Part shown: in pieces, positions 1 to 7,383 of the stretch | Layout: every line of letters begins with the position of its first letter | How positions within the stretch are numbered: position 1 is the first letter of the stretch | Origin: an uncultured Clostridia bacterium | GTDB lineage: Bacteria > Bacillota > Clostridia > UBA1381 | Assembly (NCBI GenBank): GCA_934486735.1 | Contig: CAKSQL010000035.1 | Coordinates: forward strand, 1-25,184 | Direction of reading: 5' to 3' | Length of the DNA stretch: 25,184 bases | Position numbers and translations under genes: made by a program | The notes under the pieces: model-generated | The model's database searches: none | Told to the model about the DNA's origin: nothing | Seen by the model: only the letters and a program-made list of their open reading frames with translations

Positions 1-134
1 ATGGCACTCGTTGCCAAATTGAAAATTTGGACTCGGGCGCAATCGCTTTTTCAAACGGCAATCTGAACGGTTTTCTTTCAGACTTACAGTTTTATGCTTT
101 GTGCCTTGCGGCACAGAAAGGAATGATTATAAAA
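1..134 (+). promoter_or_regulatory. Structured leader upstream of fabK
   Basis: No convincing gene lies here; a frame opening at base 1 stops at 64-66 and resembles nothing. Three short perfect hairpins follow one another: CCAAATT/AATTTGG (14-20 with 24-30), TCTGAA/TTCAGA (62-67 with 77-82) and GTGCC/GGCAC (101-105 with 110-114). The last ends just before the fabK ribosome binding site AAAGGA at 117-122. The GTGCC-loop-GGCAC plus GAAAGGAAT arrangement recurs upstream of cotJA (20758 onward). Whether this is a regulatory leader or a dispersed repeat cannot be decided; the window starts inside it. Confidence 0.45.
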
Positions 135-1079
135 ATGATAAAGACACCTATATGTGATTTACTCGGAATCGAGTACCCCATTTTCCAGGGCGGTATGGCA
201 TGGATTGCCGACGGCGCGCTTGCGGCGGCTGTTTCGGAGGCAGGGGGTCTCGGAATTATTTCGGCGATGAATGCCGGCAGCGATTATTTAAGGGAGCAGA
301 TTAATATTGCAAGACAGCGCACAAACAAGCCGTTCGGCGTAAATGTTATGCTTGCAAGTCCGCACATCCCCGAGATTGCGTCGCTCCTTGCGGAGGAAAA
401 AGTACCGGTTATCACGACCGGCGCAGGAAATCCGTCGAAATATATGGACGCGTGGCTTGCGGCAGGGAGCAAGGTAATCCCGGTTATAGCGTCGGCAGCA
501 ATGGCAAAAAAGGTAGAGCGCGCAGGCGCGGCGGCGGTTGTTGCCGAGGGCGGCGAGTCGGGCGGACATGTAGGAGATATGACTACAATGGCACTTGTTC
601 CGCAGGTGGTTGACGCGGTCGATATCCCGGTCATAGCGGCAGGCGGCATAGGCGACGGACGCGGAGTCGCGGCGGCATTTATGCTCGGCGCGGTCGGAGT
701 TCAGCTCGGTACTCGTTTCCTGGTAGCTAAGGAGTGTAATGTTCACGAAAATTATAAGCAAAAGATTATAGCTGCGAACGATATCTCGACAATTGTGACG
801 GGAAAAAGGCTTGGACATCCGGTCAGAAGTATAAAAACTCCGTATTCGAGAGAATATGCAAAACTGGAATATTCCGATATAGCCGATGAAAAACTGGAGG
901 AGTTCGGAGTTGGCGCTTTGAGAAAAGCGGCTGTTTTGGGCGATGAGAAAAACGGCTGTTTCCTTGCCGGACAGATTGCCGGAATGGTAACAAAGGAGCA
1001 GACGGCAAAGGAAATAATCGACGAAATATTCAAACAGGCGGAAACGATTCTGAAAGGAGCGGCAAAATGGGTAAAATAG
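135..1079 (+). CDS. fabK: FMN-dependent enoyl-ACP reductase II (FabK)
   Basis: Enoyl-ACP reductase of the FMN-dependent, TIM-barrel FabK type, which catalyses the last reduction of each fatty-acid elongation round in the cytoplasm. The 314-aa product matches the usual FabK length (about 315-325). The N-terminus has the family signature YPIFQGGMAW near residues 14-23. GAGNPSKYM follows near 96-104, then the GGESGGHVG loop with the presumed catalytic His near 145, and the FMN-phosphate loop VIAAGGIGDG. ATG 135 is preferred over the in-frame ATG 123 and TTG 27 because AAAGGA at 117-122 touches ATG 123 but is 12 bases from ATG 135, and because homologues begin at this point. The stop overlaps fabD by 13 bases, which suggests coupled translation. 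No FabI-type gene is visible in the window. Confidence 0.95.
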   Translation: MIKTPICDLLGIEYPIFQGGMAWIADGALAAAVSEAGGLGIISAMNAGSDYLREQINIARQRTNKPFGVNVMLASPHIPEIASLLAEEKVPVITTGAGNPSKYMDAWLAAGSKVIPVIASAAMAKKVERAGAAAVVAEGGESGGHVGDMTTMALVPQVVDAVDIPVIAAGGIGDGRGVAAAFMLGAVGVQLGTRFLVAKECNVHENYKQKIIAANDISTIVTGKRLGHPVRSIKTPYSREYAKLEYSDIADEKLEEFGVGALRKAAVLGDEKNGCFLAGQIAGMVTKEQTAKEIIDEIFKQAETILKGAAKWVK

Positions 1080-1984
1080 CAATCTTGTTCCCGGGACAGG
1101 GAGCGCAGTACCCCGGTATGGGAAAATCGCTTTATGAAAATAACGAAAAGGTAAAGAAGCTTTTTGATGAGGCTGAAGAATACAGACCGGGGACACTAAA
1201 TCAAATGTTCACCGGAACAAAAGAAGAGCTTATGCTCACAATCAACGCACAGCCATGCATATATTTGGCGGATATTGCGGCGGCAATCGCACTTGAGGAA
1301 AGCGGAATAAAAGCCGATGCCCTGGCAGGTTTTTCGCTCGGAGAACTGGCGGCACTGGCAATCGGCGGCGCATTCAGTCCGATAGAGGGCTTTAAAATAG
1401 TGTGCGAAAGAGCAGAGCTTATGAGAAAAGCATCCGAAACCATAGACTCGGGCATGACCGCGGTTGTAAAGCTGCCGGATGCGGCGGTTGAGGGTGCATG
1501 CGCCGAATTTGACTCGGTTTATCCTGTCAATTATAACTCGGACGGACAGCTTGTGGTGGCAGGAAAGAAAGACAGTCTGCCGGCATTTAAAGAAAGAATA
1601 AAAGAGCTGGGCGGAAAGAGCATAGACCTGGCGGTCAGCGGCGGATTTCATTCTCCGTTTATGAACAGCGCAGCGGCTGAATTTTCGGGGACACTAAATA
1701 AATACGATATGGAAATCCCCAAAATCCCGGTATATGCAAATCTTGACGCAAAGCCGTATGCAAAAAATCCGAAGGAGCTTTTGCCGCATCAGATAAACAA
1801 TCCGGTGCGCTGGAAAGAGATTTTAAAAGCAATGTCAGAATCGGGAATAGATACATTTATTGAAGCAGGCCCGGGAAAGGTCTTGAGCGGCTTGGTAAAA
1901 AAATGTGTCCCCGGTGTTGAAATTTATGCGGCTGATTCGGCAGAAACGGTCGAGAATGTTTCGGAGGTAGTTAAAAATGCATGA
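1067..1984 (+). CDS. fabD: Malonyl-CoA:ACP transacylase (FabD)
   Basis: Transfers malonyl from CoA to acyl carrier protein, supplying extender units to FabF. The 305-aa length is normal. The oxyanion motif GQGAQ lies at residues 10-14, the nucleophile elbow GFSLGE puts the catalytic Ser at 90, and the catalytic His is in GGFHSPFM (His 196). The conserved Arg is in CERAELM near 116. The elbow has Phe where many FabD proteins have His (GHSLGE); clostridial enzymes vary at this position, so this is not a sign of inactivity. AAAGGAG at 1053-1059 sits seven bases from the ATG, inside the end of fabK. The gene's own stop overlaps the start of fabG. Confidence 0.95.
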   Translation: MGKIAILFPGQGAQYPGMGKSLYENNEKVKKLFDEAEEYRPGTLNQMFTGTKEELMLTINAQPCIYLADIAAAIALEESGIKADALAGFSLGELAALAIGGAFSPIEGFKIVCERAELMRKASETIDSGMTAVVKLPDAAVEGACAEFDSVYPVNYNSDGQLVVAGKKDSLPAFKERIKELGGKSIDLAVSGGFHSPFMNSAAAEFSGTLNKYDMEIPKIPVYANLDAKPYAKNPKELLPHQINNPVRWKEILKAMSESGIDTFIEAGPGKVLSGLVKKCVPGVEIYAADSAETVENVSEVVKNA

Positions 1985-2711
1985 AGATAAGGTAGCAATT
2001 ATAACCGGCGGAACGCGCGGAATCGGGGCGGCAGCTGCAATAAAGCTTTCCGAAAGAATCGGAAAAATTGCACTTTTGTGCACAAAAAGTTCCGAGGCGG
2101 CAGAGGCAACGGCGGATGCGGTGAGAAAAAACGGTGCGGAATGCAGGATATATGAGTGCGATGTTGCGGATTTTGAAAAGAGTGCCGAAATTGTGAAAAA
2201 AATAACCGAGGAACTCGGTACTGCGGATATTTTAGTAAATAATGCGGGAATAACAAAGGATAAACTTATTCCGCAAATGAAAGAGGCGGACTTTGACAGC
2301 GTTATCGGTGTGAATCTCAAAGGGTGCTTTAATATGATACACCACACCGTTATGCAGATGGCTAAAAAGAGATATGGAAAAATTGTGAATATAACCTCGG
2401 TTTCGGGATTGGTCGGCAATCCTGGTCAGGCGAATTATTCGGCGTCAAAGGCAGGAATAATCGGTCTCACAAAGACGGCAGCAAAGGAATTTGCATCAAG
2501 AAATATATGCGTAAACGCGATTGCACCGGGATTCATAGCAACCGACATGACCGAAAAATTCCGGGATAATGCGGACGCTCTCGCAGGGATTCCGCTCAAA
2601 AGAATGGGCAGACCTGAGGAGGTTGCGGCACTGGTGGACTTTCTTGCAAGCGGCGCGGCAGATTATATAACCGGCGAAGTGATTAGAATAGACGGCGGAA
2701 TGGCGATATAA
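1977..2711 (+). CDS. fabG: 3-oxoacyl-ACP reductase (FabG)
   Basis: NADPH-dependent short-chain dehydrogenase that reduces beta-ketoacyl-ACP in the elongation cycle. The 244-aa length is typical. The nucleotide-binding glycine motif GGTRGIG is at residues 11-17 and NNAG at 88-91. The catalytic set is visible as Ser 141 (NITSVSG), Tyr 154 and Lys 158 (YSASK). The C-terminus ends in the usual YITGEVIRIDGGM. GGAGG at 1963-1967 lies nine bases from ATG 1977, and the start overlaps the fabD stop. Position between fabD and fabF makes the FabG role secure among many similar dehydrogenases. Confidence 0.94.
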   Translation: MHEDKVAIITGGTRGIGAAAAIKLSERIGKIALLCTKSSEAAEATADAVRKNGAECRIYECDVADFEKSAEIVKKITEELGTADILVNNAGITKDKLIPQMKEADFDSVIGVNLKGCFNMIHHTVMQMAKKRYGKIVNITSVSGLVGNPGQANYSASKAGIIGLTKTAAKEFASRNICVNAIAPGFIATDMTEKFRDNADALAGIPLKRMGRPEEVAALVDFLASGAADYITGEVIRIDGGMAI

Positions 2712-2730
2712 AGGAAAGGATTGAATATAT

Positions 2731-3966
2731 ATGAAAAGAGTAGTAGTGACCGGAATGGGCGCAATCACACCGATAGGAAACAGCGTCTCGGAGTTTTGGG
2801 ACGGATTGGTATCGGGAAAAAACGGAATTGCTCCGATTACGCTTTTTGATACAACGGATTATAAAGCAAAGCTTGCGGCGGAAGTCAAGAATTTTGAGCC
2901 GACCGATTATATGGAAAAGAGCGAAGTGAGAAAGCTCGACAGATTTGTTCAGTTCGCGCTCGCGGCGGCAAAGGAAGCGGTTGAGGACAGCAGCATTGTC
3001 GGAAATATAGCACCGGAGCGGTTCGGAGTGTATTTCGGCTCGGGCATAGGCGGCTTCAATACTTTCTGCGAGGAGGACAGAAAGTGCGTGGAAAAAGGTC
3101 CGAAACGTGTTTCGCCGCATTTCATTCCGAAATTGATTCTCAATCTTTCAGCAGGAAACATAGCTATAAAATATAACGCGCTCGGTCCATGCATTTCTGC
3201 GGTGACGGCATGCGCAACGGGGACAACAAATATAGGCGAGGCTTACAGGGCGATAAAGCATGGATATGCGGATGCCATTATTGCAGGCGGTTCTGAGGCG
3301 GCAATTGTGGATTTGGGTGTTGCCGGATTTACAAATTGTATGGCTCTTTGCACCGGAGAAGACCCGGAAGCAGCATCGGTTCCTTTCGATGCGCGCCGCA
3401 GCGGCTTTGTTATGGGTGAAGGCGCGGCAGCTCTCGTTTTGGAGGAATATGAACATGCAAAGGCAAGAGGTGCAAAAATCTACGGCGAGGTGTGCGGCTA
3501 CGGCTCAACCTGTGACGCATATCATATAACTGCCCCTGCTCCGGATGCATCGGGTGCGGCAGCGGCTATTAAAAATGCACTTGAAGAAGCCGAAGCGCTT
3601 GAAAATACAAATATATATATAAATGCGCATGGAACAAGCACGCCGCTCAATGATAAGACTGAAACACTTGCGATTAAAAAGGTGTATGGCGAGGAGGATG
3701 CTCATAAAGTAAGCATAAGTTCGACAAAATCAATGACCGGACATATGCTCGGCGCGGCAGGCGCAGCCGAGGCGATTGCAGCACTGCTTGCGCTGGATAA
3801 CGGCTTGATTCCGCCGACAATCGGCTACAGCGTTCCCGACCCGGACTGCGACCTTGATTATACCCCCAATACGGCAAAAAAGCGCGATGTGGATTTTGCC
3901 GCATCAACATCCCTTGGTTTCGGCGGACACAATGCATGTATAGTATTTAAAAAAGCAGATAATTGA
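2731..3966 (+). CDS. fabF: Beta-ketoacyl-ACP synthase II (FabF)
   Basis: Condensing enzyme that extends acyl-ACP with malonyl-ACP. The 411-aa product has the thiolase-fold Cys-His-His set: Cys 161 in TACATGT, His 300 in NAHGTSTPLND and His 338 in SMTGHMLGAAG, with the conserved Lys 333 before it. The start MKRVVVTGMGAITPIGN is the family N-terminus. A doubled AAGGAAAGGA at 2711-2720 lies ten bases before the ATG. The gap to fabG is only 19 bases. In the lactococcal/streptococcal order accB follows fabF; here the next 46 bases hold only the fabZ ribosome binding site. Confidence 0.95.
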   Translation: MKRVVVTGMGAITPIGNSVSEFWDGLVSGKNGIAPITLFDTTDYKAKLAAEVKNFEPTDYMEKSEVRKLDRFVQFALAAAKEAVEDSSIVGNIAPERFGVYFGSGIGGFNTFCEEDRKCVEKGPKRVSPHFIPKLILNLSAGNIAIKYNALGPCISAVTACATGTTNIGEAYRAIKHGYADAIIAGGSEAAIVDLGVAGFTNCMALCTGEDPEAASVPFDARRSGFVMGEGAAALVLEEYEHAKARGAKIYGEVCGYGSTCDAYHITAPAPDASGAAAAIKNALEEAEALENTNIYINAHGTSTPLNDKTETLAIKKVYGEEDAHKVSISSTKSMTGHMLGAAGAAEAIAALLALDNGLIPPTIGYSVPDPDCDLDYTPNTAKKRDVDFAASTSLGFGGHNACIVFKKADN

Positions 3967-4012
3967 AAAGCAACAGCTTTGCAATTACTTTAAAAATGCA
4001 GGAGGAACAGAT

Positions 4013-4429
4013 ATGAACATTGATGAGATAAAAACCATACTTCCTCACCGCGACAGCATGCTTTTGCTGGACGAGGTGACGGAGCAGGACGGCAAGGCAA
4101 TCGGGAAGAAGAAAATAGTCGGCAATGAATGGTTTTTGGACGGTCATTTTCCCGGTGCGCCGGTTGTCCCGGGCGTTATCCTCTGTGAGATAATGGCTCA
4201 GTCGGTTTGTGTATTGATGAGAGATAAAATGACATCCGGAAAGCTGCCGTTTTTTTCGGGACTTGACAAGGTGAAATTTAAGTCACCGGTAAAACCGGGC
4301 GACTTGTTTACAACCGAATGTGAAATAATAAAAGAACGCGGAGTGTTTTATTTTGCAAAAGGAAAAGGCTTTGTTGACGGAAAACTGTGCGTCAGTGCGG
4401 AATTTTCCTTTGCGATTATTGACAGGTAG
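4013..4429 (+). CDS. fabZ: 3-hydroxyacyl-ACP dehydratase (FabZ)
   Basis: Hot-dog-fold dehydratase acting on 3-hydroxyacyl-ACP between the FabG and FabK steps. The 138-aa length is normal. LPHRDSMLLLDEV near residues 10-22 is the FabZ signature. The catalytic His 45 lies in GHFPGAPVVPGV and the catalytic Glu 59 in ILCEIMAQ. A strong AGGAGG precedes the ATG within the 46-base fabF-fabZ gap. Only one FabZ-type gene is visible, so whether it also isomerises for unsaturated fatty acids, as some FabZ/FabN enzymes do, cannot be told from sequence. Confidence 0.94.
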   Translation: MNIDEIKTILPHRDSMLLLDEVTEQDGKAIGKKKIVGNEWFLDGHFPGAPVVPGVILCEIMAQSVCVLMRDKMTSGKLPFFSGLDKVKFKSPVKPGDLFTTECEIIKERGVFYFAKGKGFVDGKLCVSAEFSFAIIDR

Positions 4430-4438
4430 GTATGAGAT

Positions 4439-5245
4439 ATGAATATAATTGAGAAAATAAAGGGTGTCTTTAAAAAAGGGGACACAAAAAAGTGCAGCGG
4501 CTGCGATAACGAATTTCTTGTAAAGGAGCTTGAAGAGAATAACTTTATATGTCCCTCTTGCGGAAAGTATATCAGAATGGATCCGAAAGAGAGAATCAAG
4601 CTGATTGCAGACTCGGGCAGCTTTGCCGAAACGGATGCAGAACTTGAAAGCAAAAATATTTTAAATTTTCCGGAGTATGACGAAAAGCTTGAAAGCGCAC
4701 AAAAGGCGAGCGGAGAAAAGGATGGAGTCACCTGCGGATTTTGCAGAATCGGCGGTATCGACTGCGCGGTATTTGTGATGAACCCGTATTTTATGATGGG
4801 TAGCATGGGTACTGTCGTGGGTGAAAAAATAACCCGTCTTTTTGAAGCGGCAGCCGAGAAGGGTGTTCCGGTAATCGGTTTCACTGCGTCGGGCGGCGCA
4901 AGAATGCAGGAGGGAATTTATTCACTCATGCAGATGGCAAAAGTCAGCGGAGCGGTGAAACGTCACAGCGATAAGGGAAATCTTTATATCACAGTTCTCA
5001 CCGACCCCACAACCGGCGGAGTTACGGCAAGCTTTGCAATGGAAGCAGATATAACGCTTGCCGAGCCGAACGCGCTTGTCGGCTTTGCCGGAGCGAGAGT
5101 CATTAAGCAGACAACCGGCGCGGAGCTGCCGAAAGGCTTTCAGAGGGCGGAATTTTTGCTGGAGCATGGATTTGTCGATGCTATAGTCGAACGTCCCGAA
5201 CTGAGAGAAAGATTGGTGACGATCTTAAAATTGCATAAAAGATAA
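4439..5245 (+). CDS. accD: Acetyl-CoA carboxylase carboxyltransferase subunit beta (AccD)
   Basis: Beta half of the carboxyltransferase that moves CO2 from biotin-BCCP to acetyl-CoA to make malonyl-CoA. The 268-aa product starts with the four-Cys zinc ribbon (Cys 19, 22, 38, 41; CSGC and CPSC) followed by the crotonase-fold core with GGARMQEG and LTDPTTGGVTASFAM. The gene follows fabZ by nine bases with a poor Shine-Dalgarno (AGGTAGG), so it may depend on coupling. Its partner accA comes next but is separated by 239 bases of repeat, an unusually long gap for genes whose products form a fixed complex. Confidence 0.94.
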   Translation: MNIIEKIKGVFKKGDTKKCSGCDNEFLVKELEENNFICPSCGKYIRMDPKERIKLIADSGSFAETDAELESKNILNFPEYDEKLESAQKASGEKDGVTCGFCRIGGIDCAVFVMNPYFMMGSMGTVVGEKITRLFEAAAEKGVPVIGFTASGGARMQEGIYSLMQMAKVSGAVKRHSDKGNLYITVLTDPTTGGVTASFAMEADITLAEPNALVGFAGARVIKQTTGAELPKGFQRAEFLLEHGFVDAIVERPELRERLVTILKLHKR

Positions 5246-5484
5246 CATAAAAAAATATGCCGCACTCACATTAATTATACCGGTGCGGGGCGGCGGAATG
5301 GAGATTAACGTGAAAGAATCTTTCACGTTAGCCTCCGGCAGGATTGAAAAGCCCGTGCGAAATTTTCCTCACTATGTTCGGAAACGCACATGGGCATTAA
5401 TAATCTCTTATCATCCCTTGCCCTGCCGATAGGAGACTTTTATTATTTATTATGCTGATGCAGGGCGGCGGAATGGAGATTATT
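5246..5484 (+). repeat. Three-hairpin structured repeat with ribosome-binding-site ends (accA copy)
   Basis: This fills the accD-accA gap. The 20 bases at 5288-5307, containing GGAATGGAG, return at 5463-5482, a period of 175, and the second copy is the accA ribosome binding site. Between them are hairpin 1 (5306-5330, 11-bp perfect stem around AAT), hairpin 2 (5351-5395, GCCCGTGCG against CGCACATGGGC with an AT bulge and an inner TTTCC/GGAAA helix) and hairpin 3 (5405-5435, CTCTTATC against GATAGGAG with one G-U pair). About 25 bases before 5288 resemble the unit's 3' end, so a truncated copy seems to precede the full one. The same unit is repeated upstream of pdxK (17601-17955). Confidence 0.85.
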
Positions 5485-6264
5485 ATGAACGCATATGACA
5501 GAGTTCTGGAGGCGAGAAAGGGTACTCGCCCGATGGGAAGATTTTATATAGAACATATGACAGACAGCTTTATAGAGCTTCATGGAGACAGGCGATACCG
5601 AGATGACGGCGCGATAGTTGCCGGAATAGCAAGTCTTGACGGCGAACCGGTGACGGTGATAGCGATGGAGCGCGGCGATAGTATCGAGGAACGCATGAAG
5701 CGCAACTTCGGCTGCCCGAGCCCGGAGGGCTATCGCAAGGCGCTCAGGCTTATGAAACAGGCTGAAAAATTCAAACGGCCGGTTATCTGCATAATCGGAA
5801 GCTCAGGTGCTTTCTGCGGAATAGGTGCGGAGGAAAGAGGTCAGGGACAGGCGATTGCCGAGAATCTTATGGAAATGATGACCTTAAAAACTCCGATCGT
5901 CTCGGTTGTTGTCGGTGAGGGCGGCAGCGGCGGAGCGCTTGCTCTCGGTGTCGGCGACAGAGTGTTTATGCTTGAAAATGCAGTCTACTCGGTAATATCG
6001 CCAGAGGGCTGCGCAAGCATTTTGTGGAAAGACGGCGCAAAAGCGGCAGACGCTGCCGAGTGCTTAAAGCTGACCGCGCATGACCTGCAAGGCTTTGGTG
6101 TTGTCGAGGATGTAATCGGCGAGGACGGAGGAGCGGAGCAGACCGCTCAAAGATTGAAAGAAAAATTGTCAAAAACCATTGCCGAGCTTAAAGCTATGCC
6201 GGAGTCGAAAATGCTTGACGAACGCTATAACCGTTTCAGAAGAATCGGAGAGAAGCAGGGCTGA
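5485..6264 (+). CDS. accA: Acetyl-CoA carboxylase carboxyltransferase subunit alpha (AccA)
   Basis: Alpha half of the carboxyltransferase. The core carries ELHGDRRYRDD, the long conserved stretch PEGYRKALRLMKQAEKF, GEGGSGGALALGV and YSVISPEG. At 259 aa it is the short form found in streptococci, lacking the roughly 60-residue N-terminal helical extension of longer AccA proteins. ATG 5485 is chosen over the in-frame ATG 5452 because GGAATGGAG (5470-5478) lies six bases before it, and because the codons from 5452 are repeat sequence. The usual D-T-x-G-A-Y-P-G loop reads GSSGAFCG here, a variant worth aligning. The ribosome binding site is part of the repeat unit. Confidence 0.93.
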   Translation: MNAYDRVLEARKGTRPMGRFYIEHMTDSFIELHGDRRYRDDGAIVAGIASLDGEPVTVIAMERGDSIEERMKRNFGCPSPEGYRKALRLMKQAEKFKRPVICIIGSSGAFCGIGAEERGQGQAIAENLMEMMTLKTPIVSVVVGEGGSGGALALGVGDRVFMLENAVYSVISPEGCASILWKDGAKAADAAECLKLTAHDLQGFGVVEDVIGEDGGAEQTAQRLKEKLSKTIAELKAMPESKMLDERYNRFRRIGEKQG

Positions 6265-6265
6265 A

Positions 6266-6306
6266 AAAAAGCCGCTTTCCAAAACAGCTTTGGAGAGCGG
6301 CTTTTT
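6266..6306 (+). terminator. Rho-independent terminator of the fab-acc operon
   Basis: An 18-bp stem with one G-U pair (6266-6283 with 6289-6306) closes over a 5-base loop, ACAGC, and ends in TTTTT. It begins two bases after the accA stop. The matching A-run on the left arm means it could also stop transcription of the convergent gene at 6313. Confidence 0.9.
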
Positions 6307-6312
6307 GAGTAT

Positions 6313-7272
6313 TTATTTTTGCAAATTCTGCCGTAGATTTTTTAATGCCGTACCGTTTTTTTCGTCGGCAATTGTGACTTCAATATCATTTTTTTTCTCT
6401 GCCAAGGGAACATCCAACGAGTTACAAACCATTATTCCGACATCACTGCGTATTGCGGGCGTGTTGGGAATAAGTTCAAGAGAACTTGTTATTTCCAGCT
6501 GCGATGCAACGGCATTATAGCCTGCCGGGTATCCGCTCATGTATTCTGCCATTGTATCATATCCCAAAAGGCAGACAAGCATTTTTACAATTTCCTCATT
6601 TGTTATATCTCTTTCAGGATTAAAATTTCCGTTTTTGTACTCGGCATTTCGTCCGTTTATAACGCATTCGTCGCAGCAAAGTTCCATATCATCCTCGAAA
6701 ATACGAAAAAGAATCACATTTATCGGATTAAACCAATGCACCGCGAGGAGCATGTAGGCAAAAAGCTTTATAATATGGTGGAGCTTTTTTATATGCATTT
6801 TTTCGTGAGCAATTATATATGGCAGCTGTTCGCTGCAAATATGCGCCGGAATATATATTTTCGGTCTGAAAATCCCAAAAACAAATGATGAGGATATATT
6901 TTCCGCAACAAATATGTCGTCACTGTACTTTGTTGCAAAACGCAGCCGCCGGTCAAGTCTGATGTAAGCAGCCACACCGAGGATAAGTAATACCGCCGTG
7001 CCGAAAAGCCATATTGCCGCTGCTGCGTTTTTGGCGGTGGCGGTGTTTTTGGCTGTCGGAGTATTTATCGTTATCACTTGCACGGCTGCCGCTGTATTTT
7101 CGAAATTTTTGCTGTATTCTGCTCCGCGGTTATTGAATAAATTGAACACGCTCAGACCGTTTCCGAACGACACCGGACATACAAGCCGAAAAGCAACAAT
7201 CAGCCATAAAAGAAATGTTATCCTGCGGCTGCACCCTATTTTTTGCAGCAGAAATCTCACTGCGAGCATCAA
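6313..7272 (-). pseudogene. Chimera: truncated M56 (BlaR1/MecR1-type) peptidase joined to an SLH-like tail
   Basis: The first two thirds resemble the membrane metalloprotease domain of BlaR1/MecR1-type (M56) proteins: hydrophobic segments, a PKIYIPAHI strand, the zinc motif HEKMH, then HWFNP and DMELCCDE with the third-ligand Glu. After CVINGR the sequence switches to S-layer-homology character: FNPERDITNEE, LVCLLGYD, GYPAGY, RSDVGIMVCNSLDVPL. In M56 proteins known to me the CDE motif is followed by more protease domain, not SLH. The N-terminus also lacks the first membrane helix; the frame stays open upstream only to a TAA near 7300, and no ribosome binding site precedes the TTG/ATG at 7272/7269. 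I infer a decayed gene fused by deletion; a genuine surface-anchored protease is the less likely alternative. No BlaI-like regulator is adjacent. Confidence 0.6.
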
Positions 7273-7320
7273 TATCGCATGTATTATATCAATACATTTT
7301 TAATAAAAAATAAAAAAAGT

Positions 7321-7349
7321 TTGCCATAATGCTTTTGATGTGCTATAAT
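7321..7349 (+). promoter_or_regulatory. Sigma-A-type promoter for the HD-domain gene
   Basis: TTGCCA at 7321-7326, a 17-base spacer and a perfect TATAAT at 7344-7349. AAGGAG follows at 7369-7374, ahead of ATG 7384. The promoter still looks intact although the gene it serves is frameshifted. Confidence 0.75.
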
Positions 7350-7383
7350 TAAAGACAAGAGTATATAAAAGGAGATGACGGGG

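Noticed and set aside
1..66. Short open frame from base 1 as the end of acpP
   Set aside because: The 21-codon peptide has no acyl-carrier-protein features such as a DSL motif.
288..1196. Long open frame antisense to fabK
   Set aside because: It lies opposite a clear FabK gene, has no recognisable motifs and reflects codon bias on the other strand; the same holds for the antisense frames opposite fabD, fabG, fabZ, accD and rqcH.
5452..5484. Upstream ATG as the accA start
   Set aside because: Those codons are repeat sequence containing the Shine-Dalgarno; homologues of the short type begin near ATG 5485.
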